41,813 bases of DNA, taken from positions 2,281,859-2,323,671 of the forward strand of contig NZ_VJOK01000001.1 in assembly GCF_013302895.1 (NCBI RefSeq), read 5' to 3'. The notes below the pieces were generated by a model. The model did no database searches and had not been told where the DNA came from. It was given only the letters and a program-made list of their open reading frames with translations. Shown here piece by piece: positions 17,023 through 24,580 of the stretch (the first letter of the stretch is position 1; every line of letters starts with the position of its first letter). Made by a program: the position numbers and the translations under genes. This DNA comes from Streptomyces albus subsp. chlorinus (GTDB lineage Bacteria > Actinomycetota > Actinomycetes > Streptomycetales > Streptomycetaceae).

Positions 17023-18285
17023 TCACGCGGTACCCAGCGACTCCAGGGCCACACCCGGGTCGGCCAGCGCGTGCGGGTCCACCGCGGCACCGGAGCGGAT
17101 CAGGTCCTGGATCGGGCCGGCCACGTCCCAGACGTTGACGTTCATCCCGGCCAGCACCCGGCCCTCCCGCAGCCAGAAGGCGATGAACTCCCGCTTGCCC
17201 ACATCACCCCGGCACACCACCTGGTCGTACGAACCGGGCGGGGCGTAACCGGAGTACTCCATGCCCAGGTCGTACTGGTCGGAGAAGAAGTACGGCACCC
17301 GGTCGTAGGTGACCTCCTTGCCGAGCATGGCCCGGGCCGCGGCCGGCCCGCCGTTGAGCGCGTTGGCCCAGTGCTCGACGCGCAGCCGGGTGCCCAGCAG
17401 CGGATGCATGACGGCGGCCGCGTCCCCGGCGACATGGATGTCCGGATCGCTGGTGCGCAGCGACGCGTCCGCGGCGATGCCGCCGACCGGGGCCCCGGCC
17501 AGTTCCAGACCCGCCGCCTCGGCCAGCGCGGTGCGCGGCGCCGCGCCGATGGCGGCCACGACGTCGTGCGCGGGGTGCTCGTCCCCGTCGTCCGTGCGCA
17601 CGCTCTGCACCATGCCGTCCGTACCGGTGATCTCCGTCAGCCGCGCGCCGAAGTGGAAGCGGACGCCCTTCTCGCGGTGCAGGTCGGCGAAGAGCGCGCC
17701 CAGCTCCGGGCCCAGCACGGAGTGCAGCGGGCTGGGCTCCGGCTCGACGACGGTGACCTCCGCGCCGTAGGTGCGCGCGGCGGCGGCCACCTCCAGCCCG
17801 ATCCAGCCGGCGCCCGCGATCACCAGGTGGCCGTTCTCCTGGCCGAGCGCCGTGAGCACCCCGCGCAGCCGCTCCGCGTGCGCGAGACGGCGCAGGTGGT
17901 GCACGCCCGCCAGATCGGTGCCGGGGATCTCCAGGCGGCGCGGCTCGGCGCCGGTGGCCAGCAGCAGCTTGTCGTAGTGGACGCGGGTCCCGTCGCCCAG
18001 CCGCACCGACTTCCCGGCCCGGTCGAGCTGGACGGCCGGCTGCCCCAGGTGCAACTCGATGTCGGCGCCCGCGTACCAGGCGGGCTCGTGCACGAAGACG
18101 CTGTCGCGCTCGGCCGAACCGGTGAGATAGCCCTTGGAGAGCGGGGGGCGCTCGTAGGGATGGTCGCGCTCGTCACCGATCAGGATCACGCGGCCGGTGA
18201 AACCCTCCGCGCGCAGGGTCTCGGCGGCTTTCGCCCCCGCCAGCCCCCCGCCGACGATGACGAACGTACGGTGTGCGTCGACCAC
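17023..18285 (-). CDS. FAD-dependent oxidoreductase, ferredoxin-NAD(P) reductase-like
   Basis: 420 residues. Pyridine-nucleotide-disulfide reductase fold. FAD motif TFVIVGGGLAGAKAAETLRA (about 7-26), NAD(P) motif LVIAGAGWIGLEVAAAARTY (about 155), second FAD motif HVAGDAAAV (about 278), and a C-terminal reductase domain. It resembles reductases that feed cytochrome P450 or dioxygenase ferredoxins (CamA/BphA4/rubredoxin reductase type). No ferredoxin or P450 gene is adjacent, so the partner is elsewhere. GTG at 18285 chosen because GGAGGAGG lies 7 nt upstream and the FAD motif starts right after. Two 24-bp direct repeats precede it. Confidence 0.88.
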   Translation of the reverse strand: MVDAHRTFVIVGGGLAGAKAAETLRAEGFTGRVILIGDERDHPYERPPLSKGYLTGSAERDSVFVHEPAWYAGADIELHLGQPAVQLDRAGKSVRLGDGTRVHYDKLLLATGAEPRRLEIPGTDLAGVHHLRRLAHAERLRGVLTALGQENGHLVIAGAGWIGLEVAAAARTYGAEVTVVEPEPSPLHSVLGPELGALFADLHREKGVRFHFGARLTEITGTDGMVQSVRTDDGDEHPAHDVVAAIGAAPRTALAEAAGLELAGAPVGGIAADASLRTSDPDIHVAGDAAAVMHPLLGTRLRVEHWANALNGGPAAARAMLGKEVTYDRVPYFFSDQYDLGMEYSGYAPPGSYDQVVCRGDVGKREFIAFWLREGRVLAGMNVNVWDVAGPIQDLIRSGAAVDPHALADPGVALESLGTA

Positions 18286-18326
18286 TTGTAGCCTCCTCCT
18301 CGAAGACGCTGCCCCCTGTGGGCCGT

Positions 18327-18374
18327 CCTGTCCCCCGTCGTGCACACGTGCCTGTCCCCCGTTGTGCACACGTG
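18327..18374. repeat. 24-bp tandem direct repeat upstream of the flavoprotein gene
   Basis: Units 18327-18350 and 18351-18374 differ at one position (CGTCG versus CGTTG) and each contains GTGCACACGTG. They lie 42-90 nt upstream of the GTG at 18285, in promoter position; an operator pair is the likely meaning. Confidence 0.75.
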
Positions 18375-18525
18375 AGCGTCCCGCATCCCACCAGGCGCGG
18401 GAAGAGGCAGGGGGCGCGGAAGGGACGTGTGCGCGCCATGACGGGTTCCGTGACGCGGCGTACCGCCCCGGTGCCCGCTGCCCACCCCGGTGTCCTGCGG
18501 GCCCGCCGCCCGATCCCGCCACCGC

Positions 18526-19980
18526 TCATCGGGCGGTCCCCCCTCCCCGGCGGCCCCGGCGGCCCCGGCGGACCCGGCGGGCGCCGTCCGCACCCGCTCC
18601 GGCACCCCGGCCCCTGCCCGCGCCCCGGCCCGGATCCGTCATCACCCGGTGCAGGCCGCGCGCCGCGGCGTCGGTGAGCGTCGAGATCTGGTCGACGACG
18701 ACCCGCAGCCGCGCCGCCTCGCCATCGGCGCCCCCGCCCGCCGCCGCGTACAGGTCCGCGTACTGCGCGTCCAGGCCCTCGGGGGCGCGGGACAGCAGCG
18801 CCTCGGCCAGCTCCTGGAGGAGGACGCGCTGCTCGCCGCGGAGCCGCTCCAGGTCGGGGCGCTGCATCACATGGCGGTCGACCACCGCCTTGAGCACCGC
18901 GCACTCCAGCCGGGAGGGCTCCGGCACGATCAGCTCGGCCGCGTACCGGGTCAGCGGACCGGAACCGTGGGCGGCACGGGTGGCCGCCTCGGCGGCCATG
19001 CAGAAGCGGCCGATCAGCTGGCTGGTGGCGTCCTTGAGCCGGGCCTGCGCCAGCGCCGAGCCGTCGTGACCGTGCGGCCACCACTCCTGCGCCAGCAGCC
19101 GGTCGAGCGCGGCGGCCAGCTCCGCCTCCTCGGCGCCCGGCGCGTACCGGGCGGCGGCGCAGGCGAAGATGTCGCGCCGCTCCGGCCCGGACAGCAGCAG
19201 CCCCGGGTCCAGGTGCCCGGCCCTGATGCCGTCCTCCAGGTCGTGCACCGAGTAGGCCACGTCGTCCGACCAGTCCATCACCTGCGCCTCGAAGCAGGTA
19301 CGGCCCTCGGGCGCGCCCTCGCGCAGCCAGCGGAAGACGGGCAGGTCCTCGTCGTAGACGCCGAACTTGCGCGAGGCCGGGTCCGCCGGGTGCCCGCCGC
19401 GCCGCCACGGGTACTTGGTGGCGGCGTCCAGCGCGGCACGGGTGAGGTTGAGGCCGACGTGCTCCTGGCCGCCCGGCTCGGCCGAGAACCGCTTGGGCTC
19501 CAGCCGCGTCAGCAGCCGCAGCGACTGGGCGTTCCCCTCGAAGCCGCCCACCGGCGCGGCGATCTCGTCGAGCACCGCCTCGCCGTTGTGGCCGAAGGGC
19601 GGGTGGCCCAGGTCGTGCGCCAGGCACGCGGTCTCCACCAGATCGGCGTCGCAGCCCAGCGCGGCCCCCAGCTCGCGGCCCACCTGCGCGCACTCCAGGG
19701 AGTGGGTCAGGCGGGTGCGCGGCGTCGCGTCCCATGAGTCGGCCGCCGCGTCGGGGGCGACGACCTGCGTCTTGCCCGCCAGCCGGCGCAGCGCCGCCGA
19801 GTGCAGGACGCGGGCCCGGTCCCGCTGGAAGGCGGTACGCCCCGGCCGCTTGTCCGGCTCCGGCACCCAGCGCTCGATGTCGGAGGGCGCGTAGGCGGGC
19901 CCGTACGCGGTGCCGCCCGGGTGGGGCCCGTACGCGGCGCCGCCGCCCTCCGCGGCCGGTGTGCCGTCCATGGCGTGCAT
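18526..19980 (-). CDS. dgt: deoxyguanosinetriphosphate triphosphohydrolase-like HD protein
   Basis: 484 residues. Hydrolyses dGTP (or dNTPs) to the nucleoside and triphosphate, adjusting dNTP pools; near dnaG in gene order. HD-domain metal ligands: His in [18 protein letters not shown] and His-Asp in [17 protein letters not shown], and further Asp in [18 protein letters not shown]-terminal [20 protein letters not shown] is the family start. The ATG at 19980 has no Shine-Dalgarno, but minus-strand TACGGT (19987-19992) is 7 nt upstream, so it may be leaderless; the second Met (codon 4) is another choice. The last about 35 residues are a Gly/Arg-rich low-complexity tail. cutA lies 29 nt upstream. 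Confidence 0.9.
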   Translation of the reverse strand: MHAMDGTPAAEGGGAAYGPHPGGTAYGPAYAPSDIERWVPEPDKRPGRTAFQRDRARVLHSAALRRLAGKTQVVAPDAAADSWDATPRTRLTHSLECAQVGRELGAALGCDADLVETACLAHDLGHPPFGHNGEAVLDEIAAPVGGFEGNAQSLRLLTRLEPKRFSAEPGGQEHVGLNLTRAALDAATKYPWRRGGHPADPASRKFGVYDEDLPVFRWLREGAPEGRTCFEAQVMDWSDDVAYSVHDLEDGIRAGHLDPGLLLSGPERRDIFACAAARYAPGAEEAELAAALDRLLAQEWWPHGHDGSALAQARLKDATSQLIGRFCMAAEAATRAAHGSGPLTRYAAELIVPEPSRLECAVLKAVVDRHVMQRPDLERLRGEQRVLLQELAEALLSRAPEGLDAQYADLYAAAGGGADGEAARLRVVVDQISTLTDAAARGLHRVMTDPGRGAGRGRGAGAGADGARRVRRGRRGRRGGGTAR

Positions 19981-20009
19981 AGGGCGACCGTAACCAAAAA
20001 GGCGGCGGC

Positions 20010-20342
20010 TCAGGACGGCCGGGAGGGCCGCGTCTCCTTCTCCACCCACCGCAGGTAGGCGTCACCGCCCCGCACGACGGGTGCGGCGATGATCTCCGGC
20101 ACGTCGTAGGGGTGCGCCTCGCGCAGGTACGCCTCCAGCGCGTCGTACCGCGCCGCGCTCGTCTTGAACAGCACCCGCCACTCCGGTTCCGTCCGCACGG
20201 CGCCCTCCCAACGGAACACGGAGGTGACGGGCCCGTCGATCTGCGCGCACGCCGCCACACGCCGCTCGACGGCGCCCGAGGCCAGCGCCTGGGCGTCCTC
20301 CTGGGAGCCGGTGGTGGTCAGCACGGTGAGGATCTCGGCCAT
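20010..20342 (-). CDS. cutA: divalent-cation tolerance protein CutA
   Basis: 110 residues, the standard size of the trimeric CutA1 family. Visible family motifs: [40 protein letters not shown] (with the conserved Cys), [20 protein letters not shown] and [13 protein letters not shown]. In E. coli cutA affects copper tolerance; the bacterial role in Streptomyces is unproven. ATG at 20342. Upstream is dispersed tandem-repeat DNA rather than a clear promoter; downstream 29 nt is the dgt-like gene, so the two are probably co-transcribed. Confidence 0.92.
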   Translation of the reverse strand: MAEILTVLTTTGSQEDAQALASGAVERRVAACAQIDGPVTSVFRWEGAVRTEPEWRVLFKTSAARYDALEAYLREAHPYDVPEIIAAPVVRGGDAYLRWVEKETRPSRPS

Positions 20343-20381
20343 CCACCCACCGTAACGGTGCCCACTTCCCGGGTCCGCCGC

Positions 20382-20447
20382 GCGGGTGCGGTTCGGTCAC
20401 CGTGCAGGTGCCCTGCGGATGCGGTTCGGTCACCGTGCGGACGCCGC
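20382..20447. repeat. 33-bp tandem repeat between cutA and the VOC gene
   Basis: Units 20382-20414 and 20415-20447 share GCGG-N-TGCGGTTCGGTCACCGTGC and differ at about six positions. A decayed third unit follows (20448 to about 20492, with GTGTGGTCC and GGTCTCCGTGCGGACGCCG). Located in a divergent intergenic region, so it could hold regulatory sites. Confidence 0.7.
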
Positions 20448-20545
20448 GCGGGTGTGGTCCGCGTGCGATCCGGTCTCCGTGCGGACGCCGTCCGGCCGCC
20501 GCGCGGGGCGTCCGATTCGTTCAAGACCCGGCCGGGGAGCGGGCC

Positions 20546-20551
20546 TAGCGT
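20546..20551 (+). promoter_or_regulatory. -10 of the leaderless VOC gene promoter
   Basis: TAGCGT followed by 7 nt and the ATG at 20559; no Shine-Dalgarno. The same TAGCGT-N7-ATG layout occurs at 38765. Confidence 0.5.
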
Positions 20552-20558
20552 GCGGGGC

Positions 20559-20954
20559 ATGACACCTCGATTCGACCTCGTCGGCCTCGTCACCTCCGAC
20601 ATGGCCGCCTCGCTGGCCTTCTACCGGCGGCTCGGACTCGACCTCCCCGCGGACGCGGACACGCAGCCGCACGTGGAGTTCACCGGGCCGGGCGGCGTGC
20701 GGATCGCCTGGGACACCGAGGAGACCGTCCGCTCGTTCGACCCCGGCTGGGCGGCGCCACCGCGCGGTAGCGGGCGCGTCGGGCTCGCCTTCCTGTGCGA
20801 CTCCCCCGCCGGCGTGGACAGGCTCTACGGGGAGCTGACCGACGCCGGATACGAGGGACACCTCGCCCCGTGGGACGCTCCCTGGGGCCAGCGGTACGCC
20901 GTCGTACGGGACCCGGACGGCAACGGCGTGGACCTGTTCGCACCCCACACCTGA
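20559..20954 (+). CDS. VOC-superfamily (glyoxalase/bleomycin resistance-like) protein
   Basis: 131 residues. Two beta-alpha-beta-beta-beta modules of the vicinal oxygen chelate fold: LVGLVTSDMAASLAFYRRLG (about 6-25) and RVGLAFLCDSPAGVDRLYGE (about 74), ending with QRYAVVRDPDGNGVDLFAPH. The family holds metal-dependent glyoxalases, dioxygenases and antibiotic-binding proteins; here only the general class can be given. The ATG at 20559 follows TAGCGT-N7 and has no ribosome-binding site, so a leaderless mRNA is likely. It converges on the AraC regulator at 21048, a common pairing for VOC genes. After the stop are two GGCGTCCGC repeats. Confidence 0.82.
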   Translation: MTPRFDLVGLVTSDMAASLAFYRRLGLDLPADADTQPHVEFTGPGGVRIAWDTEETVRSFDPGWAAPPRGSGRVGLAFLCDSPAGVDRLYGELTDAGYEGHLAPWDAPWGQRYAVVRDPDGNGVDLFAPHT

Positions 20955-21047
20955 CCCCGCGTTTCCGTACGCCCGTCTCCCGGCGTCCGCCCCCGGCGTC
21001 CGCCCCGTCGCGCCGCGCTCTTCCCGGTGCGACGGGGTGCACGGAAG

Positions 21048-21776
21048 CTAGCCCGTCCCGCGCACCAGCTCCCTCATCGGAACGCCCGCCAGGGCGCGGA
21101 CCTCGCGCGACAGGTGGGCCTGGTCGGCGTACCCCGCCCGCAGGGCCGTCTCGGCGAGGGGCACGCCCGAGGCGGCGAGGCGCAGCGCGTGCCGCATCCG
21201 CAGCACGCGGGCCAGCGTTTTGGCGCCGTAGCCGAAGGAGTCCCGGCACCGGCGGTGCAGTTGACGCCCGCTCAGGCCCACGTACCGGGCGGTCTCGGCG
21301 ACCCCGGCACCGGCCCGCAGCCGGGCGACGAGCGCCTCGGTCAGGGCGGCGGCACGCGGATCGCCGCCCGCGCGCCGCTCGGCGGCCAGCCGCGCCGCCG
21401 CGACCGCCTCCAGGACGGCGAGAGGGTCCCGGGCCTGCGCGAGCCCCTCCCGCACTCGCCGCACCTGCCCGGACGGCCACAGAGCGTCCAGCGGCACCCG
21501 CTGGTCGCGCAGCTCCCAGGCCCGTACGCCGAAGACCCTGGGACCGGTGCCGGGCGGCAGGCGCAGGCCGTGCACCGGCAGGCCGCGGCGCTCGGTCGCC
21601 ATGTGCGCGCGGGTGTCCGGGCCCGCGACGACCAGCTCCCCGTTCCACAGCAGCAGGTCCATGCACCCGTCGGGCAGCACCCGTCCCGTGGTGCCGGGGG
21701 AGACGGCACCACGGGTCCACGCCACGGCGCCCGGCAGCCGCGAGGGGCGTTCCTCGTACATGTCCCCAGCATGCAC
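21048..21776 (-). CDS. AraC-family transcriptional regulator
   Basis: 242 residues. N-terminal ligand/sensor domain about 1-140 (starts MHAGDMYEERPSRLPGAVAW, contains VLPDGCMDLLLWNGELVVAG, of the DUF6597 kind found in many actinobacterial AraC proteins). C-terminal double HTH about 150-240: GVAETARYVGLSGRQLHRRC and VPLAETALRAGYADQAHLSR. GTG at 21776 is used; the in-frame ATG at codon 6 is preceded by GGGGA and is an equally good start. Probably regulates the convergent VOC gene or itself. The upstream DNA (21777-21988) is filled with tandem repeats. Confidence 0.88.
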   Translation of the reverse strand: MHAGDMYEERPSRLPGAVAWTRGAVSPGTTGRVLPDGCMDLLLWNGELVVAGPDTRAHMATERRGLPVHGLRLPPGTGPRVFGVRAWELRDQRVPLDALWPSGQVRRVREGLAQARDPLAVLEAVAAARLAAERRAGGDPRAAALTEALVARLRAGAGVAETARYVGLSGRQLHRRCRDSFGYGAKTLARVLRMRHALRLAASGVPLAETALRAGYADQAHLSREVRALAGVPMRELVRGTG

Positions 21777-21800
21777 CCGCCCTCTGACAGCCGGGGCGGG

Positions 21801-21851
21801 CCGGTCACCGGGACGAGCCGGTCACCGGGACGAGCCGGTCACCGGGGCGGG
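21801..21851. repeat. 17-bp tandem repeat, three copies
   Basis: CCGGTCACCGGGACGAG at 21801-21817 and 21818-21834 (identical), and a third copy with three changes at 21835-21851. Sits just upstream of the AraC gene at 21048-21776, in its promoter region; GGTCACC is itself a palindromic core. Confidence 0.85.
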
Positions 21852-21911
21852 CCGGCGGCCGGGCGGCGACGCCGTACGGACCGGCTGCCGGGCGGCGACG
21901 TACTGGTGCGG

Positions 21912-21991
21912 CTACCGGGAGGCGGCGCACAGGCCGACTACCGGGGGCGGCGTGCGGGCCGACTACCCGGGAGCGGCGTGCGGGCCGGCTA
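21912..21991 (-). repeat. 25-26 bp tandem repeat carrying successive TAG stop codons at the 3' end of an AraC gene
   Basis: Units 21912-21937, 21938-21962 and 21963-21988, plus the start of a fourth at 21989, each begin CTACC (or CTACCC) on the plus strand. On the minus strand the CTA at 21989-21991 is the TAG stop of the regulator gene, so TAG recurs at 26, 25 and 26 nt intervals after the real stop. Confidence 0.85.
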
Positions 21992-23014
21992 CCGGGGGGC
22001 CGTATCCGGGGCGAGCTGCGCGCGGTAGGCGCTGGGGCTCACCCCGCGCAGCCGTTTGAACGCGGTGCTCAGGGCGAAACCGTCGGCGTAGCCCACCCGG
22101 CGGGCGACGGCGCCCAGGGTCGCACCCGGCTCCCGCAGCAGCCGGGCGGCCAGGTCGATGCGCCAGCGCGCCAGATAGGCCATGGGCGGCTCACCGACCA
22201 GTTCGGTGAACCGCCGGGCGAGGGCGGCGCGGGACACCCCGGCCTTGGCCGCGAGCCCGGCCACCGTCCAGCCGTGGCCGGGCTGTTCGTGCAGCAGCCG
22301 CAGCGCCACTCCGACGACCGGGTCGCTCTGGGCCCGGTACCAGGCGGGGGCCCATGCCTCCGGGCGCGCGAACCAGGCCCGCAGCACCGACACCAGCAGC
22401 AGGTCGAGCAGCCGGTCGAGCACCATCTGCTGGCCCGGCGCGTCCTTGACGATCTCCGTGGCGACCAGCGGCAGCAGCGCCGCGTCCCACTCGCCCTCCC
22501 GCAGCACCAGCACGGGCGGCAGGACGTCCAGCAGCCGTGCGCTCAGGTCGCCGTGCAGCTGGTAGTTGCCGCTCAGCAGCACCACGGGGTCGTCCGGGTC
22601 GCGGCCCCAGGTGCGCACCCCCAGGGCCAGCTCCTCGCACATGTCCTGGCCGTCCGGTGTGGTGCAGCAGTCGCCCGGCTGGATCAGCAGTCCCGGCTCG
22701 GTCGCGGGGTCGTCGGCCAGCACGTAGGGCGCGGGCCCGCGCAGCACCACCACGTCGCCGGGCACCATCCGGACGGGCTCCGGGTCCTCGGAGTGCCGCA
22801 CCCAGCCCTCGCCGCGCATCATGCAGGCCACCGACAGCGGCGTACCGTCCTGCACCCGTACGCCCCAGGGCGGTGCGAGCACCGCGCGGTGGAAGAGCCC
22901 GCCCCGCGCCCGCGCCCCGCCCAGCACCTCGGTGAGCGCCTCGGTCAGCGCGTCCCCGCCGTCGCCGCTCGCACGGCTGACGCCGCCCTTGTTCTCCTCC
23001 CCTACGCCTGTCAC
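21989..23014 (-). CDS. AraC-family regulator with cupin-like sensor domain
   Basis: 341 residues. N-terminal cupin_6-type domain (about 20-200: GGLFHRAVLAPPWGVRVQDG, VPGDVVVLRGPAPYVLADD, with a CCTTPDGQDMC cysteine pair), C-terminal AraC HTH (about 240-330: GWTVAGLAAKAGVSRAALAR and ATLGAVARRVGYADGFALST). Such proteins usually repress or activate an adjacent oxidoreductase; here the divergent NmrA-like gene starts 81 nt away. GTG at 23014 (codon CAC on the plus strand). The 3' end runs into a tandem-repeat block holding extra TAG codons. Confidence 0.9.
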   Translation of the reverse strand: MTGVGEENKGGVSRASGDGGDALTEALTEVLGGARARGGLFHRAVLAPPWGVRVQDGTPLSVACMMRGEGWVRHSEDPEPVRMVPGDVVVLRGPAPYVLADDPATEPGLLIQPGDCCTTPDGQDMCEELALGVRTWGRDPDDPVVLLSGNYQLHGDLSARLLDVLPPVLVLREGEWDAALLPLVATEIVKDAPGQQMVLDRLLDLLLVSVLRAWFARPEAWAPAWYRAQSDPVVGVALRLLHEQPGHGWTVAGLAAKAGVSRAALARRFTELVGEPPMAYLARWRIDLAARLLREPGATLGAVARRVGYADGFALSTAFKRLRGVSPSAYRAQLAPDTAPR

Positions 23015-23094
23015 GGCAGCAGCGTAGACGCTGGGACATGGAGGTGAGCCGATAGACGATGTTCCCGCTCGCGTTCAGGGCGTTGGCTGGAGCC

Positions 23095-24087
23095 ATGACA
23101 CACACCAGTCAGCGGACCGCGGAGAACACCGCCGAACAGAGCACCACCGCACACAGCGCCACCACACACGAAACTGCCGCACTGAGCAGCACCGCACACA
23201 GCACCACCGCACAGAGCAGCAGCGCACACAGCACCGCCGCGCGGGGGGCCGGCGCGCCGCAGCCCTCTAACGCCCCTGTCCTCGTCCTGTGCGGCACCGG
23301 CAAGAACGGCAGGAGGGTCGCCGCGCGGCTGCGCGAGAAGGGCCACCCGGTGCGGGTGGGGACGCGGTCGGGGACGCCGCCCTTCGACTGGGAGTCCCCC
23401 GGCACCTGGGACGGGGCGCTGGACGGGGTGGGCGCCGTCTTCGTCGTCTGCCAGCCCGACGTGGGGGCACCGGGGACCGCCGAGGCGGTGCGTGCCTTCT
23501 CCCGGCGCGCCGCCGAGAAGGGGGTGCGGCGCCTGGTGCTGCTGTCGGCGCGCGGTGAGGACGCTGCCGAGGCCACGGAGCGGGCGGTGCGGGAGGCGGG
23601 CACCGAATGGACCATCCTGCGCACCAGCTGGTTCTTCCAGAATTTCAGCGAAGGCGTCTTCCTGCCGCAGGTCCTGGAGGGCGAACTCCCCTTCCCCGCC
23701 GGGGACGTGCGCGAGCCGTTCATCGACGCGGGGGACATCGCCGAGGTCGCCGCCGCCGCGCTCACCGAGGACGGGCACCACGGCCGCGTCCACGACCTGA
23801 CGGGCCCGCGCCTGCTCACCTTCGGTGAGGCGGTGGCCGAGGTGGCGGCGGCGAGCGGGCGCCAGGTGCGCTACCTGCCGCTCGGCCCCGAGGAGTACGG
23901 CGCATGGCTGGCCGGCCAGGGTCTGCCCGCGGATCTGGTGGCGTTCCTGGGCGGACTGTTCGGGCAGCTGCTGGACGGGCGCAACGCGGCGGTCTCGGAC
24001 GGCGTACGCGAGGTGCTGGGCCGTCCGCCGCGGGACTTCACCGACTTCGCGCGGGAGGCGGCGGCCGAGGGCGCCTGGAACGGCTGA
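23095..24087 (+). CDS. NAD(P)-binding NmrA-like / atypical SDR with low-complexity N-terminal extension
   Basis: 330 residues. From residue about 60 it is a normal NmrA/SDR-a5 Rossmann protein: APVLVLCGTGKNGRRVAARL (GxxGxxG nucleotide site), RRLVLLSARGEDAAEATERA, TEWTILRTSWFFQNFSEGV, LTGPRLLTFGEAVAEVAAAS. Residues 1 to about 58 are an odd Thr/Ser/His/Ala stretch (for example QSTTAHSATTHETAALSSTA) encoded by short repeats of AGCACCGC/ACACAGC type. No alternative start exists between that stretch and the Rossmann fold. ATG at 23095 with GGAG just upstream. Divergent from the AraC regulator. The stop region is tandemly duplicated. Confidence 0.88.
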   Translation: MTHTSQRTAENTAEQSTTAHSATTHETAALSSTAHSTTAQSSSAHSTAARGAGAPQPSNAPVLVLCGTGKNGRRVAARLREKGHPVRVGTRSGTPPFDWESPGTWDGALDGVGAVFVVCQPDVGAPGTAEAVRAFSRRAAEKGVRRLVLLSARGEDAAEATERAVREAGTEWTILRTSWFFQNFSEGVFLPQVLEGELPFPAGDVREPFIDAGDIAEVAAAALTEDGHHGRVHDLTGPRLLTFGEAVAEVAAASGRQVRYLPLGPEEYGAWLAGQGLPADLVAFLGGLFGQLLDGRNAAVSDGVREVLGRPPRDFTDFAREAAAEGAWNG

Positions 24088-24124
24088 CTCGCACGGTCGC
24101 GCCTGGAACGGCTGACCCGCACGG
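24071..24124 (+). repeat. 26-nt direct repeat spanning the stop of the NmrA-like gene
   Basis: 24071-24096 and 24099-24124 are identical except for one base (GACTCG versus GACCCG); period 28. The first copy codes the end ...GAWNG plus the TGA; the second lies in the 3' untranslated region and repeats that TGA. Confidence 0.9.
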
Positions 24125-24158
24125 GCGGAATCGGCGGCGCTCCGCGCGGGTCGCCCGG

Positions 24159-24186
24159 TTGCGTCATGTGGCGTGCGGGGCACGAT
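24159..24186 (+). promoter_or_regulatory. leaderless promoter of the cupin gene
   Basis: -35 TTGCGT (24159-24164), 16-nt spacer, -10 CACGAT (24181-24186), then 6 nt to the ATG at 24193; no Shine-Dalgarno. Confidence 0.45.
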
Positions 24187-24192
24187 GGACGT

Positions 24193-24516
24193 ATGGATGA
24201 TGTGAGCGCACTGGCAGCCGAGCACCTGGCGCTGGCGAGGAAGGACCCGCACGGCCGCAGCGCGTACCTCTTCCTGCACGACGGGCCACTGCGGCAGTCG
24301 GTCATCGCGCTGACCGAGGGCTCGTCCCTGGAGGAGCACAACACGCCCCCCGCGGCCAGCGTCCACGTCCTCCAGGGCAGCATCCGGCTGACGGAGGGCA
24401 CCGCCGACCAGGACGTCGGGGCGGGGCAGATCCAGCGCGTCCCGCACCTGCGGCACGGTGTTCTGGCCCTGGAGGACGCGGTCTTCATCCTCACCGCGGT
24501 GACCGGCACCGAATAG
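24193..24516 (+). CDS. small cupin-domain protein
   Basis: 107 residues, a single cupin beta-barrel. N-terminal helix MDDVSALAAEHLALARKDPH, then VIALTEGSSLEEHNTPPAAS and VHVLQGSIRLTEG (cupin motif 1), and QRVPHLRHGVLALEDAVFIL (motif 2, few metal ligands). Small cupins of this kind may bind metals or small metabolites; no reaction can be assigned. The ATG at 24193 is preferred over the upstream ATG at 24166 because of the leaderless promoter and the family start. Converges on aroQ; the spacer has a hairpin. The stop region shows a 16-nt tandem duplication. Confidence 0.82.
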   Translation: MDDVSALAAEHLALARKDPHGRSAYLFLHDGPLRQSVIALTEGSSLEEHNTPPAASVHVLQGSIRLTEGTADQDVGAGQIQRVPHLRHGVLALEDAVFILTAVTGTE

Positions 24517-24539
24517 CGCCGCCACCGGACAGCGCCACC
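24508..24539 (+). repeat. 16-nt tandem repeat spanning the stop of the cupin gene
   Basis: ACCGAATAGCGCCGCC (24508-24523, with the TAG stop) and ACCGGACAGCGCCACC (24524-24539) agree at 13 of 16 positions. The TAG is CAG in the second copy. Confidence 0.6.
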
Positions 24540-24550
24540 GTCCCGCGGGG

Positions 24551-24580
24551 CCCGCGGACCCCTCCGCCCGGCTCCGCGGG
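24551..24580. terminator. hairpin between cupin and aroQ genes
   Basis: CCCGCGGA (24551-24558), 14-nt loop, TCCGCGGG (24573-24580). It lies between two convergent stops and can serve both directions; no T run. Confidence 0.5.

Noticed and set aside
21801..21991. Possible CRISPR array in the AraC spacer
   Set aside because: Units are contiguous or vary in length, there are no unique spacers, and no cas gene is present; they are plain tandem repeats.
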